Assembly: GCF_900115785.1 (NCBI RefSeq)
Contig: NZ_FOYS01000001.1
Coordinates: 1 to 64,000 of the forward strand
Direction of reading: 5' to 3'
Source: Halogeometricum limi
GTDB taxonomy: Archaea > Halobacteriota > Halobacteria > Halobacteriales > Haloferacaceae
Length of the DNA: 64,000 nt
Below, piece by piece: positions 9,268 through 17,826 of the stretch. The notes under the pieces were generated by a model. It searched no databases. It saw only the letters and a program-made list of their open reading frames with translations, and was not told where the DNA came from. A program made the position numbers and the translations under genes. How positions within the stretch are numbered: position 1 is the stretch's first letter; every line of letters starts with the position of its first letter.

Positions 9268-10772
9268 TATCGGAGCACCTCCGTCTCGCGGAGCAGTTCG
9301 ATGTCGGACATCGTCCCGTGCACGTCGCGGATGTCGTCGAAGCCGTACATGAGCATCAGTAGTCTCTCCAAGGCGAGGCCCCACGCCATCACGTCGCACT
9401 CGACGCCCAGCGGTTCGAGCACCTCGTCGCGGAACATTCCCGAGTTGCCTATCTCTATCAGTTCGCCCGTCTCGGGGTGGCGTCCGAACAGCTCGAACGA
9501 CGGTTCCGTGTAGGGGTTGTAATGCGGTTTGAACTGGATGTCCGTGATGCCGAACTGCGCGTAGAACTCCTCGAACGTACCCATCAGGTCGCGCACGGAG
9601 AGGTCCTCGGCCATCACCCAGCCCTCTATCTGGTAGAACTCGAGCAGGTGCGTCGGGTCCAAGGTGTCGTTGCGGTACACCTTCTCGACGGAGAAGTACC
9701 GCTGGGGCGGTTCGAGGTCACCGACCTCGTGTCCGGAGAGATAGCGCATCGACAGCGAGGTGGTGTGCCCGCGGAGCGCGATTGCCCGCGCGAAGTCCTC
9801 GGACCACGGCGAGTGGTAGCCGTCGCCGTCGTCGCCGACGCCGTTTCGGTGGGCGTCCTCGACTCGGTCGACGAGGTCCTCGGGCACGTCCTCGATGGGC
9901 GGCACGTCGAGGGCGAAGCGGTCCCAGTGGGTTCTGGCGGGGTGGTCCTGCGGCATGAACAGGCAGTCGTTGATCCAGAAGTCGGCGTCCGCGTGCGGGC
10001 CCTCCATCTCCTGAAAGCCCATGCCGACGAGCACGTCTTTCACCCGGTCTGCGGTCTGTCGGAGGATGTGCGTCTTGCCGCCGTTGACCTCGGGCGCGTC
10101 GGCTTCGACGTTGTACTCGGTGAACTCCACGTCCTCCCACTCGCCGGAGGTGAGCATCTCGGGCGTCAGGCGGTCGACCGTCTCCGCGGCTTCGACGCCT
10201 TCCATGAGGAGCGTGACGCCCGCCTCGGTGAGCGTGACGGAGCGAACGGTCTGTTCGTGACGTTCGACGAGGTTGCGGGAGACGAGTTGCTCTAACACGC
10301 CCTCGTCGACGACCGCTTCGCCCGCTTCGAGGGCCGTCAGGACGACGGACTCGGGGTCGTCTTCGGCGTCCGCGTCGGCGTCCGCCGAGAGTTGGCCGCT
10401 CTCTATCTGTCCGTATCCCTTCCGGCCGAAGTTCGCCAGCGCGATGTCCACCTCGGGGCCGCCGAGGCCGGACGCGCCGATGACCTGTCCCATGCCGACG
10501 GCGTCTTCGGTCGCACCGGCCTCGACGGCGGCCCGGTAGAGTCGGACCTCCGGGAGGCCGTCCTCGACGTACTCGCGGCCCTCGTCGGTGAGGTCGTACT
10601 CGACGCGCTCCTCCTCCGAGACGGCGACGTAGCCCTCGTCGCGGAGTTCGAAAGCGGCCTGCGTCACCGTCTCCGGTTTCAGTCCGGTCTCGTCGGCGAG
10701 ACTGTCGATGGTCTGTTCGTCTGTCGCACTCGCGGCGTTCAACACCGCGACCTGTGATTCGGGTAGTCTCAT
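9267..10772 (-). CDS. pheS: Phenylalanyl-tRNA synthetase alpha subunit
   Basis: Catalytic class II subunit that forms Phe-adenylate and transfers Phe to tRNA. The 501-residue protein begins with archaeal-type winged-helix repeats (MRLPESQVAVLNAA, about residues 1-190). The class II core follows: PARTHWDRF near 283 (motif 2 region), GHTTSLSMRYLSG, FYQIEGWVMAEDLSVRDL, the Phe-pocket NPYTEPSFE, and motif 3 as MAWGLALERLLML near the C-terminus. It is the first gene of the pheST operon. A weak AT-rich element (GTATAACTA) lies about 60 bases upstream of the ATG at 10772. Confidence 0.96.
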   Translation of the reverse strand: MRLPESQVAVLNAASATDEQTIDSLADETGLKPETVTQAAFELRDEGYVAVSEEERVEYDLTDEGREYVEDGLPEVRLYRAAVEAGATEDAVGMGQVIGASGLGGPEVDIALANFGRKGYGQIESGQLSADADADAEDDPESVVLTALEAGEAVVDEGVLEQLVSRNLVERHEQTVRSVTLTEAGVTLLMEGVEAAETVDRLTPEMLTSGEWEDVEFTEYNVEADAPEVNGGKTHILRQTADRVKDVLVGMGFQEMEGPHADADFWINDCLFMPQDHPARTHWDRFALDVPPIEDVPEDLVDRVEDAHRNGVGDDGDGYHSPWSEDFARAIALRGHTTSLSMRYLSGHEVGDLEPPQRYFSVEKVYRNDTLDPTHLLEFYQIEGWVMAEDLSVRDLMGTFEEFYAQFGITDIQFKPHYNPYTEPSFELFGRHPETGELIEIGNSGMFRDEVLEPLGVECDVMAWGLALERLLMLMYGFDDIRDVHGTMSDIELLRETEVLR

Positions 10773-11299
10773 TAGTTCGTCTTCGTGTTCGGGGTCGTCT
10801 CGGTCGTTGTCGCGTCTACCGACCGCGTGTTAGTTATACCGTCGGTTTCCGAGAGCGCGGACGCCGCGTCCGCACCGGGCCGGTTCGGCCGGTTTCGGCA
10901 CCGAGGACCGCAGGACGGGCGTGAACCCACCGCGACGGCCCTCGGAGCGTCCACCGCCCTCACAGGACCCGAAAGAAGAAGCCGAACCCGTCGGTGACTG
11001 TCGAATCGCGCGCGACGCCTCCGCCGTCTCGGGGTCCGGTCGACATACTCCGAGGATACCCTGCCGCCGACAAAACGGTTCCGACTGTCCGGTTCTCGCC
11101 GCCGCTCACCCGTGCCGTCGGCGCCGACGACGCCCGGCGGTTCCGCTCGGCGAGTCGAACCGCCACGTCTCCGTCGGCCCGCAGACTCATGCCGACGCCG
11201 CGTCTCCGCTCTCGGTGCATGCGCGAAGCCGACCTGTCACGTTCGAGACGACGTATCGCCGACGAACCGTTCGGAACGCCCACCCGGAGGGGCCGATAG
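10773..11299. other. 527-base spacer between pheS and the 11300 gene
   Basis: Divergent spacer. It holds the weak pheS promoter region at about 10829-10840 and, at its right end, GGAGGGG (11286-11292) as a ribosome binding site for the gene at 11300. Several long open frames on both strands are Arg/Ser/Pro-rich with no domain signal and are treated as non-coding. Nothing else is recognised. Confidence 0.5.
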
Positions 11300-11698
11300 A
11301 TGCTCGACCCACTACTCCTGCAAGCGGGGCGTGGCGGGTCCGTCGCGGGCGCGGTCATCGTCTTCGTCGTCAACCTGCTCATCGGAGCCGTCGGCATCCA
11401 CACCGGCGCGCGCCTCATCGTCGACAGGGACGTCGGCTACGGGCGAGCGGTGTTCACGGCCCTCGTCGGCGCACTCGTCTGGGCCGTCGTCGCGTTCTTC
11501 CTCGGGTGGATTCCGCTCCTCGGCCCCATCCTCGCACTCGTCGCGTGGGTCGGCGTCATCAACTGGCAGTACCCCGGCGGGTGGGGGTCGGCCGTCGCCA
11601 TCGGCTTCGTCGCGTGGCTGGTCGCCGCACTCGTCCTCTACGCCCTCGCCGTAATCGGCCTGTTCGAGTTCTCGGCGTTCGGCATCCCCGGCGCCTGA
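11300..11698 (+). CDS. Haloarchaeal integral membrane protein, 132 residues
   Basis: Hydrophobic protein with four likely membrane helices, around residues 15-33 (VAGAVIVFVVNLLIGAVG), 50-72, 73-92 (PILALVAWVGVINW) and 100-124 (IGFVAWLVAALVLYALAVIGLF). The loops contain little charge. The start ATG is preceded by GGAGGGG seven bases upstream, a good Shine-Dalgarno match, and no TATA box is at leaderless distance. It resembles small uncharacterised haloarchaeal membrane proteins and no catalytic or transport signature is visible. The following amphi-Trp gene has its own promoter. Confidence 0.75.
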   Translation: MLDPLLLQAGRGGSVAGAVIVFVVNLLIGAVGIHTGARLIVDRDVGYGRAVFTALVGALVWAVVAFFLGWIPLLGPILALVAWVGVINWQYPGGWGSAVAIGFVAWLVAALVLYALAVIGLFEFSAFGIPGA

Positions 11699-11748
11699 CG
11701 GGAGTACCGGACTCCGTCTCGGCTCGAACCGGAGCGGTTCGGCCGTGT

Positions 11749-11756
11749 TTTTTATT
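11749..11756 (+). promoter_or_regulatory. TATA box of the amphi-Trp gene
   Basis: TTTTTATT-type element centred 27-28 bases before the ATG at 11780. It excludes the upstream in-frame GTG at 11774 as the main start. Confidence 0.65.
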
Positions 11757-11779
11757 CGCACGCTGTCCCACCGGTGCGT

Positions 11780-12028
11780 ATGGCCAGCAAGACGCTGAAC
11801 GCCGAGAAACTCTCGCGAGAGGAGACCGCAGAGCGACTGCGAACGCTCGCCGACGCCATCGAGGGAGACGGCCCCGCGGCCGTCGACGTCGGCAACAAAG
11901 AGATACGGCTCAGTCCGCGTTCGTCGCTCGCCTACGAAATCGGCGTCCGCGAGCGGTCGTCCATCCTCCGGGGGAGCAGAGAGGGAATCACCGTCAAGAT
12001 GGACTGGAAAGCGCGGCGGAGCGACTGA
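11780..12028 (+). CDS. amphi-Trp domain protein
   Basis: An 82-residue protein matching the amphi-Trp family of small haloarchaeal proteins: an N-terminal helix with LSREETAERLRTLADAIE, a beta strand, and the closing GITVKMDWKARR whose Trp gives the family its name. The molecular function of this family is unknown. A TATA box 27-28 bases before the ATG indicates a monocistronic leaderless mRNA. It converges on the FAD oxidoreductase gene, with a six-base gap between the ends. Confidence 0.8.
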   Translation: MASKTLNAEKLSREETAERLRTLADAIEGDGPAAVDVGNKEIRLSPRSSLAYEIGVRERSSILRGSREGITVKMDWKARRSD

Positions 12029-12034
12029 GCGACC

Positions 12035-13186
12035 TCACGCGACGTTCCGTTCGACCGCGGTCTCGCCGTCTTCGAACCGCGTCAGCGACAGCGCCGAGAT
12101 GTCGACGTGCGTCGCCTCGCCGTCCAGACACAACTCCGCGACGCACCGACCCGTCGCGGGGGCGTGTTGGAAGCCGTGGCCGGAGAACCCGGCGGCGACG
12201 ACGAACCCCGGTCGGACCTCGTCGACGATAGCGTGGTGGTCGGGCGTGACGGCGTACAGTCCGGCCCACCCGTTTCTGACGCGCGTCTCGGGGCCGAAGT
12301 AGCCCGCCACGTCGGCCGCGCGTTCGACGGCCTCGGCCGTCCAGTCGAGGTCCGGCGACTCCGAGAAGTCGTCGGGGTCCACGTCCGGGTCGGCGTCCGC
12401 GAAGTGCCCGCCGACGAGCGCCGTTTCCTCCCGTTCGGGGCGAAAGTACGACCCACGGTCTAAGTCGATGGTCAGCGGATGCGACTCGGCCAGCGGTCGT
12501 TCTGGTTCGACGACGGCCGCCTGCCGACGACGCGGGGCGATGGGTAACTCCGCGCCCGCGAGGCGGCCGACGCGGCGCGCCCACGCGCCGGCGGCGTTCA
12601 CGACGTAGTCCGCCGGGAGCGTCTCGCCCGGCGTCTCCACGTGCCACGTCTCCGTCGCCCCCTCTCGGGCGAGTCCGGTCACCGGCGTCTTCGTCCGCAC
12701 GTCGACGCCCGCGTCGGCGAGTGCCGCGGCGTAGCCCTGTACCGCCGAGTGCGGGTCGGCGACGCCGTCGCCGGGGCAGTACGTCGCCGCGACGAACGAC
12801 TCGGCGTGAAGTTCTGGACAGTGCTCCCGCGCCTCGTCGGGCGTGAGCGTCCGACTGTCGACGCCGCGGGCCGTCTGCATCTCGACGTTTCGCTCGAAGT
12901 CGGCCGCGGTGGCCGCCTCGCGGGCGAGGAAGAGATACCCCGTGCGCCGGTAGTCGATGTCGACGCCGAATCGCTCCTCGAACGACTCCCAGACGGGGAC
13001 GCTGGCGACGGAGAGGTCCACGTTCACGGGCGTGGAGAACTGCAGGCGAATCCCGCCGGCCGCGCGACCGGTGCTCCCGCCGCCGAGCGTTCCGGACTCG
13101 CAGACGGTCACGTCCGCGCCGCGTTCGGCGAGGGCGTGCGCACACGAGAGGCCGACGACGCCTCCGCCGACGATGACGACGTGCAT
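12035..13186 (-). CDS. FAD-dependent amine/amino-acid oxidase (DAO family)
   Basis: Flavoprotein of the D-amino-acid oxidase / glycine-sarcosine oxidase / DadA superfamily, 383 residues. The N-terminal Rossmann motif MHVVIVGGGVVGLS (GxGxxG at 7-12) and AGGIRLQFS bind FAD. VVNAAGAWA in the middle and AGFSGHGFQHAPATG near the C-terminus are the conserved second FAD/substrate signatures of this superfamily. The ATG at 13186 places the nucleotide-binding motif at the very N-terminus, so the longer frame is rejected. The substrate cannot be read from sequence. It is divergent from an ornithine cyclodeaminase-family gene (85-base spacer), which suggests a shared role in imino or amino acid breakdown. 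Confidence 0.87.
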   Translation of the reverse strand: MHVVIVGGGVVGLSCAHALAERGADVTVCESGTLGGGSTGRAAGGIRLQFSTPVNVDLSVASVPVWESFEERFGVDIDYRRTGYLFLAREAATAADFERNVEMQTARGVDSRTLTPDEAREHCPELHAESFVAATYCPGDGVADPHSAVQGYAAALADAGVDVRTKTPVTGLAREGATETWHVETPGETLPADYVVNAAGAWARRVGRLAGAELPIAPRRRQAAVVEPERPLAESHPLTIDLDRGSYFRPEREETALVGGHFADADPDVDPDDFSESPDLDWTAEAVERAADVAGYFGPETRVRNGWAGLYAVTPDHHAIVDEVRPGFVVAAGFSGHGFQHAPATGRCVAELCLDGEATHVDISALSLTRFEDGETAVERNVA

Positions 13187-13270
13187 GTCCGCGCTTCGAC
13201 GGCGGTGCGTATGAACCCCACCCACGCTCAGAGCGGAAGAACGATTCCTCGGGGGCGAGAACGGAGGGGC

Positions 13271-14239
13271 ATGACCGACGTCCGAGTGCTCTCCGAGGAC
13301 CACGTCGCTTCGTTACTGTCGCTGTCCGACCTCCTGCCCGAGATAGAACGCGCCTTCGTGAAGCAGGGCTGCGGCGAGGTGGAACGGCCGCCCCGTCCGC
13401 ACTACCCGGTGGGGACGAAGACGCCCGGAACCGCGCTGACGATGCCCGCGTACGTCCACGGCGACGCGACGTACGCGACGAAACTCGCCGCCGTCCACGA
13501 GGCGAACGCGGAGCGAAATCTGCCGACGGTGAACGCGCAAGTCGCGGTGACGGACGCCGAGACGGGCCTCCCGCTCGCGTACCTCGCCGGGACGCGCGTC
13601 ACGAACGCCCGAACGGGCTGTATCGGCGGCCTCGCGGCGCGCGAACTCGCCACCGGCCCGGTCCGACTCGGCGTGTTCGGCGCGGGGGCGCAGGCGCGGT
13701 GGCAGACGCGGGCCATCGCGGCGGCGACTGACCTCGAACGGGTCCGAATCTACTCGCCCTCCGACTCGCGCGAGTCGTGCGCGGCGGACCTGAGAGAGCG
13801 ATTCCCGGACGTGGACGTCGCGGCCGTCGACTCGCCGGACGAAGTCGTCTCCGACGCGAACGTCGTCGTCACCGCGACGACGAGCACGGAACCGGTGTTC
13901 GACGGCGCGCGACTGACCCCCGGAACGCTCGTCGTCGCCGTCGGCGCGTTCACCTCCGAGATGCGCGAGTTGGACGAGGAGACGGTCCGCCGGGCGAGTC
14001 GGCTGTTCGCCGACGTGCCCGAAGAGGCCGTCGAGACGGGCGACTTCGCCGACTCCGACGTGGGCGTGACCGACCTCACACCGCTCTCGGACGTGTTCGA
14101 AGGAGCAGTCGGCCGCGAGGACGACGGCGAGATTCTCGTCGTCGGGAGCGTCGGCTCTGCGGTGCTGGACGCCGTCACCGCGGAACTGCTGTACGAGAAG
14201 GCGAGAGAAGCGGACGTCGGGTCGGTCGTCGACCTCTGA
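13271..14239 (+). CDS. Ornithine cyclodeaminase / alanine dehydrogenase family protein
   Basis: NAD(P)-dependent enzyme of the OCD/mu-crystallin family, 322 residues. N-terminal substrate domain motifs are YATKLAAVHEANAERNLPT (catalytic Lys region) and the RVTNARTGCIGGLAAREL segment. The Rossmann motif LGVFGAGAQARWQTRAI is near residue 137, and DANVVVTATTSTEPVFDG follows. Members include ornithine cyclodeaminase, archaeal alanine dehydrogenase and ketimine reductase, and motif evidence does not choose between them. The ATG at 13271 sits just after the divergent spacer. With the adjacent amine oxidase, a pathway through a cyclic imine intermediate is plausible but inferred. Confidence 0.87.
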   Translation: MTDVRVLSEDHVASLLSLSDLLPEIERAFVKQGCGEVERPPRPHYPVGTKTPGTALTMPAYVHGDATYATKLAAVHEANAERNLPTVNAQVAVTDAETGLPLAYLAGTRVTNARTGCIGGLAARELATGPVRLGVFGAGAQARWQTRAIAAATDLERVRIYSPSDSRESCAADLRERFPDVDVAAVDSPDEVVSDANVVVTATTSTEPVFDGARLTPGTLVVAVGAFTSEMRELDEETVRRASRLFADVPEEAVETGDFADSDVGVTDLTPLSDVFEGAVGREDDGEILVVGSVGSAVLDAVTAELLYEKAREADVGSVVDL

Positions 14240-14260
14240 GCGACCCGGACGGGGTCGGCG

Positions 14261-15877
14261 TCAGTCGTCGCCGGGGGCGACGCCGCGCCGCGCGGACTCG
14301 GTGGAGATGTCGAGCGAGTCGAGAAGTTCCTCGGCCTCCTCGCGTTTCTCCTGGTGGTCTTCGAGGAACTCGCGCATGAGTTCGGCGGCCTGTTCTTTGC
14401 ATCCGCCGCAGAGGCGTTCGCCGCCGACGCACTCGTCGTACACCTCTTTGGCGAACTCGTCGTCGTCGCCCGACAGCAGGTAGGCGTACAGTTCGTACAC
14501 CGGACATTTGTCCGCCTCGCCGCCCTTCTCTCGTTGCTCTTCGGCGGTGGAACGGCCGCCCGTCGTCGCGGACTTCACCTTGTCGTAGCCGTCCTCGGGG
14601 TCGTCGAGGAGCGAGATGTGACTCGCGGGGACCGACGAGGACATCTTCCCGCCGGTCAGACCGGTCATGAACCGGTGGTAGATGGACGACGGCGCGCGGA
14701 AGCCGTAGCCGCCGTGGTCGACCTCTATCTCGCGGGCGAGTTCGTCGGCATCGGCGAACGAGAGGTCGAACGCGTCGACGTGTTCGTCGTACCGGCGTTT
14801 CTCGCCGTCGATGGCCTCGATGAGCGCTTCGAACGCCGCCTCGGTGGCGTTGGCGTCGAGGAACCGCGTTCGGGGACGGAGCGGTTCCATGCCCGCGTTC
14901 GCCAGTTTCTCGACGGTGGACTCGCGGACCGACTCCGCGACGACGACGCCGAGCGAATCGAGGTCGGCCTCGGAGAGCCACTCGCCCGCCTCGCCGCATC
15001 GGGGCATCTCCGCGTCTTCGGCGTACTCCTCGCGGGCGTCGTAGACGGCGGCGACGAGCGGTCGTTCGGCGTCTCGAAGTTCGAAGCTCGCGTACGCCTC
15101 CGTCACCTTGAAAAAGCGCATCCGGTCTGCGAGGTCACGCGCGAGGCGAACGTGCGGGTCCTGGTCCGGGCCGACGGGGATGACCGTCGGTTTCGGCTCG
15201 TCCAACTGCGGGTAGAGGATGTCGGCCATCTGCGTGACGACCGACTGCACGTGCGAGACGTTCGTACTGCCGTCGAAGCCGTAGATGGCCTCGAACTCCG
15301 AGTAGTTCGCCTTCGAGCCGAGTTCGAAAGCGAGGTCCTGTAGCTCTCGGTTGTCCGACTGCCGGTAGAGTTCTCCCTCCTCGGGGTCGAACCCGAGCGC
15401 CAGAAGCGACAGCAGGTAGTCGCGGGCGTGTTCGTCTATCTCCTCCCACGTCATCCCGCGCGCGGAGTGCGCCTCCAAGTCGGCGATGAGGCCGTACGCG
15501 TCGCCGCCCTGCCGTTGGTGCCAGATTATCTCGTCGAAGACGAGTTTGTGGCCGATGTGGGGGTCGCCCGTCGGCATGAATCCAGAGAGGACGGCGAAGT
15601 CGTCGCCCTCGCGCATCGCTCTCGCGACGGGGTCGTAGTCGCGGTGGCCGAAGATGACGCCGCGACGCATCAGGTAGTGCGGGTTCGGCACGTCGGGGAG
15701 AACGTCGTCGAACTCCTCGATGCCGAACTCCTCGAACAGTTTGCGGTAGTCCGAGATGGTCGAGGAACCCCACGGGTCGAGAGCCACGTCGTCGGCGCCC
15801 TCGGCGGACGTGCCGCCGTCTGTGCGGGCGTGTTCGCGTACCGACTCGTCGGTCTCGGTGTCGTCGTCTCGTATCAT
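14261..15877 (-). CDS. trpS: Tryptophanyl-tRNA synthetase
   Basis: Class I synthetase charging tRNA-Trp, 538 residues. The archaeal/eukaryal-type core is visible: SGFMPTGDPHIGHK with HIGH near residues 107-110, GPDQDPHVRLARDLA, and KMSSS near 409. A Gly/Ala-rich inserted segment (about 275-345) and an acidic N-terminal extension (1-35) make it longer than most archaeal TrpRS, as is usual in haloarchaea. CVGGERLCGGCKEQ near 490 could bind metal. Its ATG overlaps the TGA of endA (ATGA), so the two are translationally coupled. It converges on the cyclodeaminase-family gene. Confidence 0.96.
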   Translation of the reverse strand: MIRDDDTETDESVREHARTDGGTSAEGADDVALDPWGSSTISDYRKLFEEFGIEEFDDVLPDVPNPHYLMRRGVIFGHRDYDPVARAMREGDDFAVLSGFMPTGDPHIGHKLVFDEIIWHQRQGGDAYGLIADLEAHSARGMTWEEIDEHARDYLLSLLALGFDPEEGELYRQSDNRELQDLAFELGSKANYSEFEAIYGFDGSTNVSHVQSVVTQMADILYPQLDEPKPTVIPVGPDQDPHVRLARDLADRMRFFKVTEAYASFELRDAERPLVAAVYDAREEYAEDAEMPRCGEAGEWLSEADLDSLGVVVAESVRESTVEKLANAGMEPLRPRTRFLDANATEAAFEALIEAIDGEKRRYDEHVDAFDLSFADADELAREIEVDHGGYGFRAPSSIYHRFMTGLTGGKMSSSVPASHISLLDDPEDGYDKVKSATTGGRSTAEEQREKGGEADKCPVYELYAYLLSGDDDEFAKEVYDECVGGERLCGGCKEQAAELMREFLEDHQEKREEAEELLDSLDISTESARRGVAPGDD

Positions 15878-16908
15878 GGAGTCAGGCGGGCTACCGAAAG
15901 CCAGTCTATGCCTTCCGTGGCGTCGGTGAGCGCAAAAACCATTCGTTTCCGCACCCCGCCGGCGAGGCGAACGTCCAAGGAGAGGTCGCGCGGCGCGAAC
16001 GTGTGGTCGGGCGTGACGACGCGGACCAGGTCGGCGGAGTGACTCAGGTCCGAGACGGAGTCGAAGTCGGTGTAGACGCGGAAGTCCGCGCCGAACTTGA
16101 ACCCGCTCTTGGGGACAGAACCGGCGTCTCGGAGGGCGGCGTACGCGCGGAGTCTGCGGTCGAACCGGTCGCCCTCGACGTCGCGGGCGAGTCCCACGAC
16201 GGCGTCGGCGTCCACGTCGAGGACGCCGCGTTGGGCGAGGTACGCGCCCTCCACGAGCGACAGTTGAAGGGGGCCGTCGTCGGCGTTGCGCCCGAACAGT
16301 CGCTGGCCGTAGAAGCCGCGTTCGTACACCTCGTCGGGCGACTCGTAGCAGACCACCCGGTCGGCGAGCAAGTCGGCGTCCAGTCCGGTCGGCGGGTCGT
16401 ACGACTCCGTCCCGCCGACGTCCGGGGCCGAGTCGGTGTCGAAGTACGTCAGGTCGCCGTCCTCGTCGACGACGGCGAGGACGACGTCGCCGAGCGAACC
16501 GGCCGCGACGCGTTCGCGTTCGCCGGTCACCCGCATCCGATGTTCGACGACGCCGTCGGTGGGTCCCTTCCCGCGCGGGTAGACGACGAAGTCGACGCCG
16601 TCGTCGTCAGCCACGTCGTCGTCGACGCCCGGCCACGCCGCGCGGGCGGGCGAGAGGTAGAAGCCCCGGTCCCGCAGGTCCTTGTAGACGACGAACGACA
16701 GCACCGCGCCCGTCTCCGCGAGGAACTCCCGGAAGTCCATCCCGTCGACGGCGTCGATGTCGCCTCGTGAGAGCAGGTGCGCCGCCTCGACCGGCGCGAG
16801 TTCGATGCGGTTCCCGTCGAGCGGTCGGCCGTAGCCTCTCGCGTCGTAGAACCGTTGACGCGCGTCGTCTCCCACCCGGACGACGCCCTCGTGTAGTGTC
16901 GCGTCCAT
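15874..16908 (-). CDS. endA: tRNA-splicing endonuclease
   Basis: Cuts the bulge-helix-bulge motif of intron-containing pre-tRNAs. The 344-residue product is the tandem-repeat (two-unit) archaeal form that works as a homodimer. An N-terminal degenerate repeat (1-165) is followed by the catalytic repeat. The catalytic triad is readable as Tyr279 (FRVYTDF), His290 (LSHSADLV) and Lys321 (GGVRKRM), with spacing of 11 and 31 residues, close to known EndA enzymes. The start ATG at 16908 gives MDATLHEGVV, the usual family start. It is the upstream gene of a pair with trpS; see findings for why that pairing is meaningful. Confidence 0.94.
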   Translation of the reverse strand: MDATLHEGVVRVGDDARQRFYDARGYGRPLDGNRIELAPVEAAHLLSRGDIDAVDGMDFREFLAETGAVLSFVVYKDLRDRGFYLSPARAAWPGVDDDVADDDGVDFVVYPRGKGPTDGVVEHRMRVTGERERVAAGSLGDVVLAVVDEDGDLTYFDTDSAPDVGGTESYDPPTGLDADLLADRVVCYESPDEVYERGFYGQRLFGRNADDGPLQLSLVEGAYLAQRGVLDVDADAVVGLARDVEGDRFDRRLRAYAALRDAGSVPKSGFKFGADFRVYTDFDSVSDLSHSADLVRVVTPDHTFAPRDLSLDVRLAGGVRKRMVFALTDATEGIDWLSVARLTP

Positions 16909-17006
16909 GCACGGGAACGCGCCCGGCGACGACATAGGGCCTGCGATGCGGGCGTGTCGTTCGCGGCGGCCTCGGCACGAGGGCTTCGACGCGACGACTC
17001 AGCGTC

Positions 17007-17753
17007 TCACTCGCCTCCGACGAACGCCTCGCACGTCCCGTCGAGACACCGCCGTCCGCGGGCCGTCTCGAACACGGGGAGACCGCAGTCGCACTCACCG
17101 ACGACGACGCCCGCGGGTATCGAGAACGCCGTCTCGCAGTCCGGATACGCCGAACACCCCGCGAGCAGTCGCCCGCCCCGGCGGATGATTCGCAGGTCGG
17201 ACCCGCAGTCCGGACAGGTCCACTCGCCGTCGAACCGGTCGCGCACGGCGTCGTCGAGCGACTCGCAGGCACGGTCCACACAGAGTTCGAAGACGGCCCC
17301 GCACTCGGCGCGTATCGTCGGCAGGCCGCAGTCCTCGCAGGCGTCGTCCAGCACCGTCGCGCCCGCGGGGAGTCGGTACTCCGCGTCGGAGTCGAGGCCG
17401 ACGACGGCCCCGCCGGTTCGGACGAGGGGTTCGCCCGTCCGCGGGTGCGACCCGACCGGAACGCCCGCCTCGGTGGCGGGGTACTCGACCCATCCGCTCG
17501 ACTCGTGGCTCCGCACGCGGAGCACTTGTTCGTCCGTTCTGGCGACGAGACCGAAGCCCGAACTGTCCGTCTCGACGGTCAGCGAGTCCGGGCGGGTGAG
17601 CCACGACACCGGTTGATAGCCGTCGGCGTCGTGGACGAGGACGGTTCTATCGGGTTTCACCACGACGACGACGCGGCCGCGTTGGGTGCGGGCGCGAGAC
17701 CCCTCGAACGTCGTCGTACAGTCGCCGGCGAACACGCGAATCGTCTCTGGCAT
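17007..17753 (-). CDS. NucS N-terminal-like domain fused to topoisomerase-type zinc ribbons
   Basis: A 248-residue protein with two parts. Residues 1-60 (CTTTFEGSRARTQ, RGRVVVVVKPDRTVLVH, YQPVSW) resemble the N-terminal DNA-binding domain of the mismatch/branched-DNA endonuclease NucS. The RecB-like nuclease domain of NucS is absent. Residues 139-242 carry at least three Cys clusters: CEDC/C151/C158/C163, CPDC(180-183)/C200/C206, and CDC(221-223)/C236/C241. The second has the pattern of topoisomerase I C-terminal zinc fingers. A single-strand DNA binding role is inferred. The ATG at 17753 is chosen because upstream sequence belongs to the divergent HAD gene spacer. Confidence 0.75.
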   Translation of the reverse strand: MPETIRVFAGDCTTTFEGSRARTQRGRVVVVVKPDRTVLVHDADGYQPVSWLTRPDSLTVETDSSGFGLVARTDEQVLRVRSHESSGWVEYPATEAGVPVGSHPRTGEPLVRTGGAVVGLDSDAEYRLPAGATVLDDACEDCGLPTIRAECGAVFELCVDRACESLDDAVRDRFDGEWTCPDCGSDLRIIRRGGRLLAGCSAYPDCETAFSIPAGVVVGECDCGLPVFETARGRRCLDGTCEAFVGGE

Positions 17754-17826
17754 GGGGTCGCTGGCCGCCCGTTGCAACATGAACCTCCGCACGAAGACCT
17801 TTGAGTCAGAGGGACGGTGTGGGCGT

